DNA of 64,000 bases from assembly GCA_016214905.1 (NCBI GenBank), contig JACRMQ010000007.1, forward strand, positions 186,001-250,000. The letters are read 5' to 3'. The notes beneath the pieces are model-generated. The model did no database searches, had not been told where the DNA came from, and saw only the letters and a list, made by a program, of their open reading frames with translations. Both the position numbers and the translations under genes were made by a program. Position 1 is the first letter of the stretch. Each line of letters starts with the position of its first letter. Source of the stretch: Ignavibacteriales bacterium. Lineage in GTDB: Bacteria > Bacteroidota > Ignavibacteria > UBA10030 > SZUA-254. Shown in pieces: positions 37,444-47,009 of this stretch.

Positions 37444-38937
37444 ATGAAGCGAATTTTTCCCCAATCCTTTTATAACATGATAACGCTGATAGGTTCTGCT
37501 ATTGCGGCGGTAAGCTTAGCGTTGATTATATTCCTAATCATTTTGGAAACATTTGCAACTCAATCTAAACCTTATATGGGAATAATCACTTTTGTGATTC
37601 TTCCTATGATTCTTTTCGTCGGAATATTTTTTATCTTTTTCGGAATAATCCGAGAACATCGCAGAGAACGACATGGGAAACCTCATGGGCTTCATCTTCC
37701 CCAAATAGATTTGAATAATCCGCATCACCGCACTGCATTTATTTTCTTTTCTATTGGAACAATTGTTCTGCTTGCATTCTCTGCATTTGGTAGCTTTAAA
37801 GCTTACGAGTATACTGATTCGGATCAATTCTGCGGAGAGACGTGTCATAATGTAATGGAACCCGAATATACCGCATATCAACACTCACCTCATGCGAGAG
37901 TGGGTTGCGCACAATGCCACATCGGGTCTGGCGCAGATTGGTTCGTTCGTGCAAAAATTTCAGGAAGTTATCAGGTATATGCTACCTTATTTAATAAATA
38001 TCCAAAACCGATTCCTACCCCCATCGAAAATTTGCGCCCCGCTCAACAAACATGCGAGCAGTGCCACTGGCCCAAACACTTCTTCAGCGAGAAACAACAT
38101 ATTAATAATTACTATATCTCAGACGAAAAAAACACCAAGTGGACACTTAACCTCCTTATGAAAATTGGCGGTGGTAACCCCGAGACTGGTCCCACGTCCG
38201 GCATTCATTGGCACATGAACATAGACAACGAAGTAACATATGCTGCAGTAGACACACAGCGGCAAATTATTCCCTGGGTGCGTTCAAAAAAACCGGATGG
38301 TACAGAAACTATATATCGCAGCACAGAAATCCCCGCATCTGAAGATACTCTGAAAAAAGCTTTCATACGACGAATGGATTGTATCGATTGTCATAATCGA
38401 CCGACTCATATTTATCATCCACCGGCGAGGTCGGTTAACCATATAATGTCGCTTGGCTGGATTGATCCGATGCTACCCAATATAAAAAATATTTCGGTAC
38501 AGGCGCTGGAAAACCCATACACAAGCAAGCAGAGCGCGATGGACTCAATAAAGCTTATCATACCGGAATATTATAAACTTAACTACCCTCAAATTTCATC
38601 GTCGGAAACCACAAAGATAAATCGCGCTGTGGTTGAGTTGCAAAAAATTTACAGCTTAAATTATTTTCCGGAAATGAAAGTGAACTGGAAAAATTTTAAC
38701 AATAATATCGGTCATTTGTATTACCAGGGATGCTTCCGGTGCCATGATGGAAAACATGTCAGCGAAACCGGAAAAGTTCTTTCGAAAGATTGTAATGTAT
38801 GTCATACCATACTAGCGCAGCAATTCGAACAAGATACAGTTCAATTATCGCTGGGTGGCATTGAGTATAAACACCCTGTAGATATCGGTGACGCGTGGAA
38901 AGAAACAAATTGTAGCGATTGCCATAATCCAAAATAA
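37444..38937 (+). CDS. NapC/NirT-family heptaheme membrane cytochrome (ImcH-like)
   Basis: The 497-residue protein has three N-terminal hydrophobic segments and then a NapC/NirT-type domain starting DQFCGETCHNVMEPEYTAY. The first heme site is CGETCH, a CX3CH rather than CXXCH motif, followed by CAQCH, CEQCH, CIDCH, CFRCH, CNVCH and CSDCH: seven hemes. Quinol dehydrogenases of this family take electrons from menaquinol at the outer face of the inner membrane. Size, heme number and family match ImcH of Geobacter, needed for high-potential acceptors; the equivalence is inference. It follows a 107-bp gap that may hold a promoter. Confidence 0.9.
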   Translation: MKRIFPQSFYNMITLIGSAIAAVSLALIIFLIILETFATQSKPYMGIITFVILPMILFVGIFFIFFGIIREHRRERHGKPHGLHLPQIDLNNPHHRTAFIFFSIGTIVLLAFSAFGSFKAYEYTDSDQFCGETCHNVMEPEYTAYQHSPHARVGCAQCHIGSGADWFVRAKISGSYQVYATLFNKYPKPIPTPIENLRPAQQTCEQCHWPKHFFSEKQHINNYYISDEKNTKWTLNLLMKIGGGNPETGPTSGIHWHMNIDNEVTYAAVDTQRQIIPWVRSKKPDGTETIYRSTEIPASEDTLKKAFIRRMDCIDCHNRPTHIYHPPARSVNHIMSLGWIDPMLPNIKNISVQALENPYTSKQSAMDSIKLIIPEYYKLNYPQISSSETTKINRAVVELQKIYSLNYFPEMKVNWKNFNNNIGHLYYQGCFRCHDGKHVSETGKVLSKDCNVCHTILAQQFEQDTVQLSLGGIEYKHPVDIGDAWKETNCSDCHNPK

Positions 38938-38962
38938 TTGTAATCATTTAATTAGGTGTTGA

Positions 38963-39703
38963 ATGAGAAAATTGCTTCACAAATTCAATGAACAAACTAC
39001 GCGGTTGATCATAGTTTTTGTTGTTTTGATTGGCCTGGTTTTGCTTTTAAGGTCTTTGCTTTCGCCTTCTTTGAAAGATCATCGGATACATGTACAAAAA
39101 GCAACCGAAAGAGAAATGGGGCGGCAGGTACAATTTTCAGGATCGGACGTTTGTGCAACGTGCCATGAGGAATATAACTTGAAGAAAAGTGGTTATCACA
39201 AAAATTTATCCTGCGAAACATGCCACGGAACAGCAAAAGCACATACCGATAATCCAACCGAAGCAAAACCCTATGTTCCGAGAAATCGCGATTATTGTAC
39301 GCGCTGCCATGCATTTGATCCTTCGCGTCCTACGGGATTTCCTCAAATTAATTCAACAATACACAATCCAATGAAACCCTGCTTCATGTGTCATAATCCG
39401 CATGATCCAAAACCGCCAAATGTTCCTCAGGATTGCCAGGCATGTCACGCAGAGATTGCACGTACAAAAGCTATCTCCTCACATGTGATGCTTGAATGTA
39501 CAATATGCCACGAAGTTCCAACAGAACATAAAGTCGCACCGAGAAATATTAAAGCATCCATTCCGGTTGAAAGAGAGTTTTGTGGAAAATGTCATGGAAA
39601 GCAATCGAATGTAAAAGAAGCTACAAAAATAGATCTCGCCACGCACGGAGAAAAATATCTTTGCTGGCAATGTCATTATCCACATATGCCCGAGGTAGAA
39701 TAA
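38963..39703 (+). CDS. Octaheme cytochrome c, membrane-anchored
   Basis: The 246-residue protein has an N-terminal signal anchor (LIIVFVVLIGLVLLLRSLL) without an obvious cleavage site and eight CXXCH sites: CATCH, CETCH, CTRCH, CFMCH, CQACH, CTICH, CGKCH and CWQCH. The close spacing resembles NrfB/NapC-like wires rather than an enzyme. It probably carries electrons between the NapC-like protein or the NrfD complex and downstream acceptors. One base separates it from the ferredoxin gene. Confidence 0.9.
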   Translation: MRKLLHKFNEQTTRLIIVFVVLIGLVLLLRSLLSPSLKDHRIHVQKATEREMGRQVQFSGSDVCATCHEEYNLKKSGYHKNLSCETCHGTAKAHTDNPTEAKPYVPRNRDYCTRCHAFDPSRPTGFPQINSTIHNPMKPCFMCHNPHDPKPPNVPQDCQACHAEIARTKAISSHVMLECTICHEVPTEHKVAPRNIKASIPVEREFCGKCHGKQSNVKEATKIDLATHGEKYLCWQCHYPHMPEVE

Positions 39704-39704
39704 A

Positions 39705-40445
39705 ATGGATAGAAGAAAATTCGGAACAAAATTTTTTACGCTTGTTGCATCAAGTACATTTATTGGTGCTTGGCTAAAGAAAGCCACGGCACAATCAAGC
39801 GGATATGATCCTTCAAAACATTATTACGGAATGGGAATTCAAATCAACAAATGTATCGGATGCGGTCGTTGCGCAGATGCGTGCAAAGATGAAAACAACG
39901 TTCCGAAAGAACCTTTCTTTTTCCGAACATGGGTTGAACGATATTTAATTAAAAAAGATGGTGACGTAACGGTGCAAAACATTGATAAACGTATTAACAA
40001 TACTTCTGAAAATGTCACTGAAAAAGATATTCTCAGAAGCTTCTTTGTCCCAAAACTTTGTAATCAGTGCGATAATCCCCCATGCGTACAAGTATGTCCT
40101 GTTGGGGCAACATTCAAGACAGAAGATGGTGTGATAATCGTTGATGAGGATCGCTGCATCGGATGTCGTTACTGCATTCAAGCATGCCCGTACGGTGCGC
40201 GTTATTTACATCCCGAAAATCAAACAGCCGACAAATGTACTTTCTGCTATCATCGCATTACCAAAGATTTACTCCCCGCGTGTGTGGAAGTATGTCCAAC
40301 TCAGGCAAGAATATTTGGCGATTTGAGAAGTAGCACAAGCCCACTGGGCAGATTCAAACGTTTGAATAAATTACATGTTTTAAAACCATTTCTAAATACG
40401 GAACCAAAAGTTTCTTATTCCGATCTTGATGGAGAAGTAAGATGA
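39705..40445 (+). CDS. Four-cluster ferredoxin subunit with Tat-like signal (NrfC/DmsB family)
   Basis: The 246-residue protein has an N-terminal MDRRKFGTKFFTLVASS resembling a twin-arginine signal and ending near KATAQS. Sixteen Cys in four clusters follow: CIGCGRCADAC, CNQCDNPPCVQVC, CIGCRYCIQAC and CTFCYH with CVEVCPTQ. This matches the [4Fe-4S] subunits that pair with NrfD/PsrC membrane subunits. It overlaps the NrfD-like gene by four bases (ATGA). Electrons would pass from the NrfD quinone site through this protein to a periplasmic partner, here probably the octaheme cytochrome. Confidence 0.93.
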   Translation: MDRRKFGTKFFTLVASSTFIGAWLKKATAQSSGYDPSKHYYGMGIQINKCIGCGRCADACKDENNVPKEPFFFRTWVERYLIKKDGDVTVQNIDKRINNTSENVTEKDILRSFFVPKLCNQCDNPPCVQVCPVGATFKTEDGVIIVDEDRCIGCRYCIQACPYGARYLHPENQTADKCTFCYHRITKDLLPACVEVCPTQARIFGDLRSSTSPLGRFKRLNKLHVLKPFLNTEPKVSYSDLDGEVR

Positions 40446-41659
40446 CACAGCCAGTACATCAGATGCTATATGAGTTATTAAAACAAGCTACGGGGTTTAT
40501 TTACCCGAACGAAATTGAAGTCCACTGGGGTATTCTCGTTGTTGTGTATCCATACCTCACAGGACTTGTCGCCGGCGCGTTTATACTTGCCTCGCTTGTA
40601 AAAGTGTTCAACGTTAAAGAAGTGCAATCTGTATACCGGCTCGCTCTTCTAACTGCGCTTTCATTTTTACTCATCGCACCTCTTCCGCTATTACTGCATC
40701 TTGGCCACCCCGAAAGATCTTTCGAGATTTTCCTTACCCCAAATTTTACATCGGCAATGGCAATGTTCGGTTTTGTGTATGCGTGGTATTTAATGGTGGT
40801 ACTGTTGCTAGAAATTTGGTTCACTTACAGAAAAGATATTATTCTCTGGTCGAAGAACGAAAGTTTTACTATGCGATGGATCCACAAAATTTTATCGTTA
40901 TTCTCTACAGATATCAGTGAGAAGGCAACTTTATTCGATAAAAAGATGGTGAAAGCAATTACTATTATCGGTATACCATCCGCATTTCTATTGCACGGTT
41001 ACGTTGGTTTTATTTTCGGTTCCATCAAAGCTAATCCATGGTGGAGCAGTGTTCTTATGCCCATTGTATTCCTCTTTTCTGCAATTGTATCGGGTATTGC
41101 ACTGGTGATATTAATTTATATGGTTGTTACTCCGTCGAGAAAACAAAAAATTGATATGGCTTGTCTTGATAAAATGGCATCTTATCTCTTTTATGCGGTC
41201 ATTATTGATTTCTCTCTTGAGTTTCTCGATTTCATACATCGCCTGTACGAAAGCGAAGAGTCAATCAAAATACTTTCGGATTTGGTGGTTAACAAACTTT
41301 TTATCAGTCTTGGAATTATTCAGATACTTCTTGGCATGCTGCTTCCACTGGGAATAATGGTTGTTATAAAACTCTTCCGTGTCGATGCTGAACTGCGAAA
41401 ATTGCTATACTTTGTTTCGGCGATTCTTATTCAACTCGGGATATTCGCGACGAGATGGAATGTTGTGGTCGGCGGTCAAATGTTCTCAAAAAGTTTCAGA
41501 GGATTGACAGCTTACAAAATGGAGTTGACCGGTATCGAAGGATTATTGATGACGCTCGTTCTTCTTGTTTTACCATTTATTGTATTAACGATACTAATAA
41601 AAATATTGCCTCCGTGGGAACATGCCCCCGTTAGCGATCTTGAAGCTGTATCAGATTAG
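40442..41659 (+). CDS. NrfD/PsrC-type integral membrane quinone oxidoreductase subunit
   Basis: The 405-residue protein has about nine to ten transmembrane segments and the NrfD family features PLPLLLHLGHPERSFEI early on and IPSAFLLHGYVGFIFGS midway. NrfD subunits have no heme; they bind quinone and connect to the ferredoxin subunit. No molybdopterin or other catalytic subunit is encoded nearby, so this pair differs from a standard Psr, Nrf or Dms complex and more resembles an electron-transfer module such as those in alternative complex III or the Geobacter Cbc clusters. Confidence 0.92.
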   Translation: MTQPVHQMLYELLKQATGFIYPNEIEVHWGILVVVYPYLTGLVAGAFILASLVKVFNVKEVQSVYRLALLTALSFLLIAPLPLLLHLGHPERSFEIFLTPNFTSAMAMFGFVYAWYLMVVLLLEIWFTYRKDIILWSKNESFTMRWIHKILSLFSTDISEKATLFDKKMVKAITIIGIPSAFLLHGYVGFIFGSIKANPWWSSVLMPIVFLFSAIVSGIALVILIYMVVTPSRKQKIDMACLDKMASYLFYAVIIDFSLEFLDFIHRLYESEESIKILSDLVVNKLFISLGIIQILLGMLLPLGIMVVIKLFRVDAELRKLLYFVSAILIQLGIFATRWNVVVGGQMFSKSFRGLTAYKMELTGIEGLLMTLVLLVLPFIVLTILIKILPPWEHAPVSDLEAVSD

Positions 41660-41671
41660 GAATGGATCATT

Positions 41672-42127
41672 ATGAATAATAATGCTTTAAGTCAACCGGA
41701 ACGGAGTAAAAGAGATTTTTTAAAAATCCTATTTTCGGGAGGATTGATCGCTCTTGTCGGATCGGTTTTATATCCAATATTCGCGTACCTCAAACCACCC
41801 AAGCAAAGCGAAGTGGAAGTATCAAGCGTTAAGGTCGGAAAATTAAAAGATATTGAAAATGAGAGCGGACAAATTATAAAATTCGGAAGTAAACCTGTAA
41901 TTCTAATTCGAACAACACAGGGTGATCTTCGGGCATTTTCGGCAACATGCACACACCTCGATTGCACCGTCCAATATCGAAAAGATATGGGAATGATTTG
42001 GTGCGCATGTCATAACGGAAAATACGATCTCACCGGACGAAACGTGTCTGGCCCGCCTCCGCGGCCATTAACCGAATTCCGAGTGGTTGTTCAAGGAGAA
42101 GATGTATTTGTTTCGAAAACGTCATGA
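41672..42127 (+). CDS. Rieske [2Fe-2S] protein
   Basis: The 151-residue protein has a membrane anchor after [12 protein letters not shown] (twin-arginine-like) and the two Rieske boxes [10 protein letters not shown] and [14 protein letters not shown], with GPPPRPL following as in bc and b6f complexes. It takes one electron from quinol at the outer site of cytochrome b. It overlaps the cytochrome b gene by four bases. Confidence 0.96.
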   Translation: MNNNALSQPERSKRDFLKILFSGGLIALVGSVLYPIFAYLKPPKQSEVEVSSVKVGKLKDIENESGQIIKFGSKPVILIRTTQGDLRAFSATCTHLDCTVQYRKDMGMIWCACHNGKYDLTGRNVSGPPPRPLTEFRVVVQGEDVFVSKTS

Positions 42128-43203
42128 AAACTTTCCTGCAAAAATCTTATCGCTGGGTTGACGATCGGGTACAATTAGATAACCTTGTTCATTTCATGGG
42201 AAAAAAATATGTTCCCGTGCATCGGCATTCAATCTGGTATTATTTCGGCGGTGTGTCGTTGTTTCTTTTCATCATTCAGGTAGTTACGGGTATCATGTTG
42301 CTGCTTTATTATAAGAGCGGCGAAGATGCTGCGTTCGAAAGTATCCAATATCTGATGTCGAAAGTTGAATTTGGCTGGCTCATTCGGTCGGTTCATAGTT
42401 GGGCTGCGAATCTTTTTATTCTGGCTGCGATGATCCATATGTTCAGCGTTTTTTTCGAAAAAGCGTACCGTAGACCGAGAGAAATTACTTGGGTAACGGG
42501 TATGTTGATGTTTTTCTTGGCCCTTGGTTTCGGTTTCAGCGGTTATTTACTTCCCTGGAACGAACTTGCATTCTTTGCCACTAAAGTAGGAACTGATATT
42601 GCCGGTGTTGTTCCGGTGGTTGGCAAACCATTGTTGGTTTTCCTCCGTGGCGGTGAGGAGGTTACAGGTGCAACACTTTCGCGATTCTTCGGATTCCATG
42701 TTGCTGTATTCCCAGGAATTTTTACTGTTCTTCTTGGCATTCATCTCGTTTTAGTTCAGCGGCAGGGAATAAGCGAACCTCTTGGTATTTCCCATGAACA
42801 CGGCAAAGAATTAAAAACGATGCCCTTTTTCCCCAATTTCTTACTAAGAGATTTACTTCTCTGGCTTCTAGTCCTTAATATAATTGCGATTCTCGCTGTC
42901 TTCTTTCCTTGGGAACTGGGAAAAAAAGCCGACGCGTTCGCCTCGGCACCGGCGGGTATTAAGCCGGAATGGTATTTTATGTTCATGTTCCAAACATTAA
43001 AATACATTCCGGCAAAAGTAATTTTTATCGATGGTGAAATTTTAGGAATAATGTTCTTCGGTGTTGCAGGACTCTTGTGGCTTATTGTTCCTTTTTGGGA
43101 TAAAGCAAGCGCGCGCGGAAAACAAAATCGTCTTTTAAACTACATCGGTTTATTCGTTGTTTTCTACATCATTCTCTTTACAATTATAGGATGGCTCGCA
43201 TGA
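42124..43203 (+). CDS. Cytochrome b of a bc-type complex
   Basis: The 359-residue protein carries the two heme b pairs (His in RSVHSWAAN and [18 protein letters not shown] and LGIHLVLVQ) and the quinol-oxidation loop motif PEWY in [14 protein letters not shown]. About eight helices; the C-terminal part is shorter than in mitochondrial cytochrome b. With the Rieske protein it forms the core of a quinol:cytochrome c reductase. There is no c1 or f gene; an 11-heme cytochrome overlaps its end and is the likely replacement. Confidence 0.95.
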   Translation: MKTFLQKSYRWVDDRVQLDNLVHFMGKKYVPVHRHSIWYYFGGVSLFLFIIQVVTGIMLLLYYKSGEDAAFESIQYLMSKVEFGWLIRSVHSWAANLFILAAMIHMFSVFFEKAYRRPREITWVTGMLMFFLALGFGFSGYLLPWNELAFFATKVGTDIAGVVPVVGKPLLVFLRGGEEVTGATLSRFFGFHVAVFPGIFTVLLGIHLVLVQRQGISEPLGISHEHGKELKTMPFFPNFLLRDLLLWLLVLNIIAILAVFFPWELGKKADAFASAPAGIKPEWYFMFMFQTLKYIPAKVIFIDGEILGIMFFGVAGLLWLIVPFWDKASARGKQNRLLNYIGLFVVFYIILFTIIGWLA

Positions 43204-44675
43204 AGAGATTTGATTTCTTATCGGTGATAACCCTTTTCATTACTGTAATTCTGATGCAGTATATGGCTTTTGCGGGAGATCAGTGCTATCGATGTCATCG
43301 CGCAAACGGTGATAAACCTTCGGCATTATTTAAAAATGATGTGCATTCGGCAAAAGGTATTTCATGCGCCGGGTGTCATGGTGGAAATTCTAAAACCGAT
43401 GATATGGAAAAAGCCATGGATACCAACGTCGGATTCATCGGGGTTCCAAAGGGTGATGAAATCTCAAAAACGTGCGCCGGCTGCCATTCGAATCAGGATA
43501 AAATGAGAGGATTTAGTTCGTCGCTGCCGACCAATCAACTGGATAAACTTCAAACGAGTGTGCATGGACAATCTTCGGTAGCAGGCGGCGAGCATATTGC
43601 ACAATGTATTACATGCCATGGCGCTCATGGTATTGTTTCAGTCAAAAATCCGGTTTCGCCCGTTTATCCTCTTAATGTTATTAAAACCTGTTCGCAATGT
43701 CATTCCAATCCTAATTTCATGAAAACATATAATCCGTCGTTACCTATCGACCAACTCGAAAAGTATATGACCAGCGTGCATGGAATGAAGAACGCAAAAG
43801 GCGATTCGAAAGTTGCAGAATGTGCAAGTTGCCATGGTAGTCATGATATTCGTGATGCTAAGGATGTAAAATCGAAAATATATCCGGTGAATCTCCCGGG
43901 AACATGTTCAAAGTGTCATAGTGATGCGAACTACATGAAAGAGTACGGAATTCCAACCGATCAATTTGATAAATTTGCGAAAAGTGTTCACGGCAATGCC
44001 CTTTTAAAGAAGCACGATGTTGCGGCGCCGGCTTGTAATGATTGCCACGGAAATCACGGTGCAACACCGCCCGGCGTTGAATCGATATCGAATGTTTGCG
44101 GAACATGTCATGCTTTGAATGCGGAACTGTTTTCATCAAGCCCGCACAAAAAAGTTTTTGATGAAAATAAATTGCCCGAGTGCGAAACATGTCACAGCAA
44201 CCATGAAATCATTACAGCAAGCGAACAACTCCTTGGCACCACTTCAACGGCGGTTTGCAGCCGATGTCATAGCGAGAACAAAAACCAAAAAGGTTTTGTT
44301 GTTGCAAATACGATGCGACGATTGATGGATAGTCTTGCTTCCTCGGAAAAAAACGCTTCTATGCTTGTGAATAATGCTGAACAAAAAGGAATGGAAATAT
44401 CTGAAGCGAAATTCAAGCTCCGCGATGTTCATCAGGCATGGATGCAATCGCGCACTATGGTTCATTCATTCAATACCGATAAATTCGGAGAATCGGCTTC
44501 CAAAGGATTATTGGAAGCATCTAATATCAGTTCGGAAGCACAGCATGCAATCGATGAATATTATTTTAGACGGTGGGGCTTGGGGATTGCAACGTTGATT
44601 TTCTCAATAGTTAGTATAACTTTGTACCTGATAATTAAACGAATTGAACGTAAACAAGAGAACAAAGAAAAATAA
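43200..44675 (+). CDS. Undecaheme cytochrome c, probable electron acceptor of the bc-type complex
   Basis: The ATG at 43200 overlaps the cytochrome b stop (ATGA), so translation is coupled; a start three codons earlier is possible. The 491-residue protein has a signal peptide ([23 protein letters not shown]), 11 CXXCH sites and a C-terminal transmembrane helix ([17 protein letters not shown]). Three modules repeat the pattern DQLxKxxxSVHG followed by CXXCH-GxH. The C-terminal 120 residues before the anchor are a heme-free helical region with [20 protein letters not shown], as in NrfA-like or octaheme proteins. Confidence 0.9.
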   Translation: MKRFDFLSVITLFITVILMQYMAFAGDQCYRCHRANGDKPSALFKNDVHSAKGISCAGCHGGNSKTDDMEKAMDTNVGFIGVPKGDEISKTCAGCHSNQDKMRGFSSSLPTNQLDKLQTSVHGQSSVAGGEHIAQCITCHGAHGIVSVKNPVSPVYPLNVIKTCSQCHSNPNFMKTYNPSLPIDQLEKYMTSVHGMKNAKGDSKVAECASCHGSHDIRDAKDVKSKIYPVNLPGTCSKCHSDANYMKEYGIPTDQFDKFAKSVHGNALLKKHDVAAPACNDCHGNHGATPPGVESISNVCGTCHALNAELFSSSPHKKVFDENKLPECETCHSNHEIITASEQLLGTTSTAVCSRCHSENKNQKGFVVANTMRRLMDSLASSEKNASMLVNNAEQKGMEISEAKFKLRDVHQAWMQSRTMVHSFNTDKFGESASKGLLEASNISSEAQHAIDEYYFRRWGLGIATLIFSIVSITLYLIIKRIERKQENKEK

Positions 44676-44694
44676 TCTAAACGGAAAGTAAACA

Positions 44695-46947
44695 ATGAAT
44701 ATCGGACATATCACAATAATAATCGCATTTCTCGCTTCGATGGCTGCAATGATCTTCTATTTTATTGAAGCAAGAAAAAATAATCAACCAAGCGCCGGCA
44801 AAACTCAATCCTCATTAAAACGCGAAATAGCAAAACGTATATATTATCTCAGCGTTGGTTTCGGTTTAATTGCCGGGATTGTTTTATACTATGCGCTGTT
44901 CACTCATCAGTTTCAATATTCGTATGTAGCTCACTATAGCTCCAGCGATCTATCTACGTTTTATATTATATCTTCATTTTGGGCGGGACAAGAAGGGACA
45001 TTTCTTCTTTGGGCGTTGCTCGTTGGCGTTATGGGGATTGTTTTTATCAGATCGACAAAAAGTGATGATCCATACACAATGTCGGTCGTAAGCTTATTCA
45101 ATGCGTCATTATATTTATTATTAATTTCGAAAAGCCCTTTCGAGCTTACAATCCCCGCTCCACTGGAAGGAAACGGACTAAACCCGCTTCTTCAAGATCC
45201 ATGGATGGTGATTCATCCTCCAATATTATTTGTAGGATATGCCGCTACGATTTTTCCATTCGGACTCGTTGTTTCCGGTTTGATTCGCCGGAATTACACG
45301 AATTGGAATAAACTTGGATTATCATGGTCGCTTTTTGCGGCTGTTATGCTCGGCGCTGGTATCATCATCGGTGGCTTCTGGGCTTATGAAGTTCTTGGCT
45401 GGGGTGGTTATTGGGGATGGGATCCGGTTGAAAACTCATCGTTGGTTCCATGGCTTGTGCTTCTTGCGTTGATTCATGGTATACTCATTCACCGCGCAAA
45501 AGGATCGCTTCAACGAACAAATATGTTCCTCGCGTTGTTGTCTTTCATCCTGGTTGTTTATGCAACCTTTCTAACGCGTAGTGGAATACTCGCAAACTTT
45601 TCTGTTCATTCGTTTGCTGATCTCGGATTGAACAACTATCTCATAGGGATGATGCTTGCAAGCATCGTGATCGGATTAGGATTTTTCGCTGTCAGATTCT
45701 CGGAAATTAAATCGAACAAAATCGATGCATCCGGTCTTAACCGAGAAGTAACTTTACTGATCAGTATGTATGTTATCCTGGCGGCGGCGGCTTTTACTTT
45801 TGTCGGAATGTCATCTCCAATTATCACCGGTCTTCTTGGCAATGCTTCACAGGTTGATATTTCATTCTACAATAAAGTTAATTTCCCTGTGGCTATCGCG
45901 ATGGCGATATTGCTTGGCATAGTTCCTTTTCTCAGCTGGATGGAAGACAAAAAAGGGAATTTATTGAAACGTTTCTCTATGCCTCTTGCCCTAACAGTTC
46001 TAGGTTGCGCGATTGCATACGTTGCAGGCGTAACATCTTGGACGCTTTTGTTATTTGTCGGAAGCGCCGTGTTCGGTTTGGTTGTTAACGTAATTGTAAC
46101 ATTCAGACAATATCGCACCGGTTGGCTCCACATCGGCGGACCGATTTCGCACATCGGTGTATCTCTCATGCTTATCGGAATCATCGGCTCCGGAAAATTT
46201 GATGAATCAAAACAGATCATTTTAAAACAGAACGAACCTCAGACTCTGTACGGATATCAATTTACATTCAAAGGTGTAAGCGATCCGCAAGCCCTTAAAC
46301 CATTAATGAATATAGAAGTTTCAGATGGCAAGACCTCGTTCATGGCCACACCCAAATTATATTTCAGCAATTACAATCAGGCAGTAATGCGCGAGCCCGA
46401 TATTAAAGTTCTTCCTTTGAAGGATCTTTATATTTCACCACTCGAACTTCAGGCCGACGAACATCAACACGGTCATGATCCGATGATGGTGATCGCCAAA
46501 GGTGAAACTCAGGAATTTATGGGATATAAAATTACATTCACAAAGTTTGACGTGGGACAGCATGGAATGAATGCCATGATGAGCGTTGGAGCCGTGTTAA
46601 ACATTGAAGCAAACGGGAAAACTGAAGAAATAATTCCGGTATTATCGTTTAACGAAAAAAATGAACGGGTTCCCGTTCCTGTGGATTTGCCGGTGTTAAG
46701 TGGATATAATAATATGAGCGGACAAAAACCGCAGATTGCTTTAACAGCTTTAAGCGTAGAAGAAAAGAAAGTTGAGTTGGCGTTCCTCGGTTTTACCGCG
46801 CATGAAAATCACGCAACAACACAAGCGCTTGTTGTGGACATAAGTTTGAAGCCGTTAATGATGGTTGTTTGGACGGGTGTTGTGTTGGTAATATTAGGGA
46901 CCGTGATTGCTTTCCGGCGCCGAACCTTGCAGAAAGATCTTGTTTAA
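44695..46947 (+). CDS. ccmF: CcmF-type cytochrome c heme lyase
   Basis: The 750-residue polytopic protein has the WWD motif WGGYWGWDPVENSSLVPWL for heme handling, plus HPPILFVGY and periplasmic His loops typical of CcmF. The C-terminal part has a soluble periplasmic domain (residues about 510-710) and a last helix (MMVVWTGVVLVILGTVIAF). It attaches heme to apocytochrome CXXCH sites. A dedicated copy inside the operon suits its heavy heme load. A CX3CH site in the NapC-like protein may need a special lyase. A terminator follows. Confidence 0.93.
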   Translation: MNIGHITIIIAFLASMAAMIFYFIEARKNNQPSAGKTQSSLKREIAKRIYYLSVGFGLIAGIVLYYALFTHQFQYSYVAHYSSSDLSTFYIISSFWAGQEGTFLLWALLVGVMGIVFIRSTKSDDPYTMSVVSLFNASLYLLLISKSPFELTIPAPLEGNGLNPLLQDPWMVIHPPILFVGYAATIFPFGLVVSGLIRRNYTNWNKLGLSWSLFAAVMLGAGIIIGGFWAYEVLGWGGYWGWDPVENSSLVPWLVLLALIHGILIHRAKGSLQRTNMFLALLSFILVVYATFLTRSGILANFSVHSFADLGLNNYLIGMMLASIVIGLGFFAVRFSEIKSNKIDASGLNREVTLLISMYVILAAAAFTFVGMSSPIITGLLGNASQVDISFYNKVNFPVAIAMAILLGIVPFLSWMEDKKGNLLKRFSMPLALTVLGCAIAYVAGVTSWTLLLFVGSAVFGLVVNVIVTFRQYRTGWLHIGGPISHIGVSLMLIGIIGSGKFDESKQIILKQNEPQTLYGYQFTFKGVSDPQALKPLMNIEVSDGKTSFMATPKLYFSNYNQAVMREPDIKVLPLKDLYISPLELQADEHQHGHDPMMVIAKGETQEFMGYKITFTKFDVGQHGMNAMMSVGAVLNIEANGKTEEIIPVLSFNEKNERVPVPVDLPVLSGYNNMSGQKPQIALTALSVEEKKVELAFLGFTAHENHATTQALVVDISLKPLMMVVWTGVVLVILGTVIAFRRRTLQKDLV

Positions 46948-46966
46948 AAGATTTTAACGCAATTAT

Positions 46967-47009
46967 AAACCCCGCCGGTTATATTTATCGCGCGGGGGTT
47001 TTTTATTTT
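46967..47009. terminator. Bidirectional terminator between ccmF and trmH
   Basis: AAACCCCGC pairs with GCGGGGGTTT (one bulged G) across a 16-18 nt loop, and TTTTTTATTTTTT follows on the plus strand. It ends the cytochrome operon and overlaps the 3' end of the convergent trmH gene. Confidence 0.8.
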
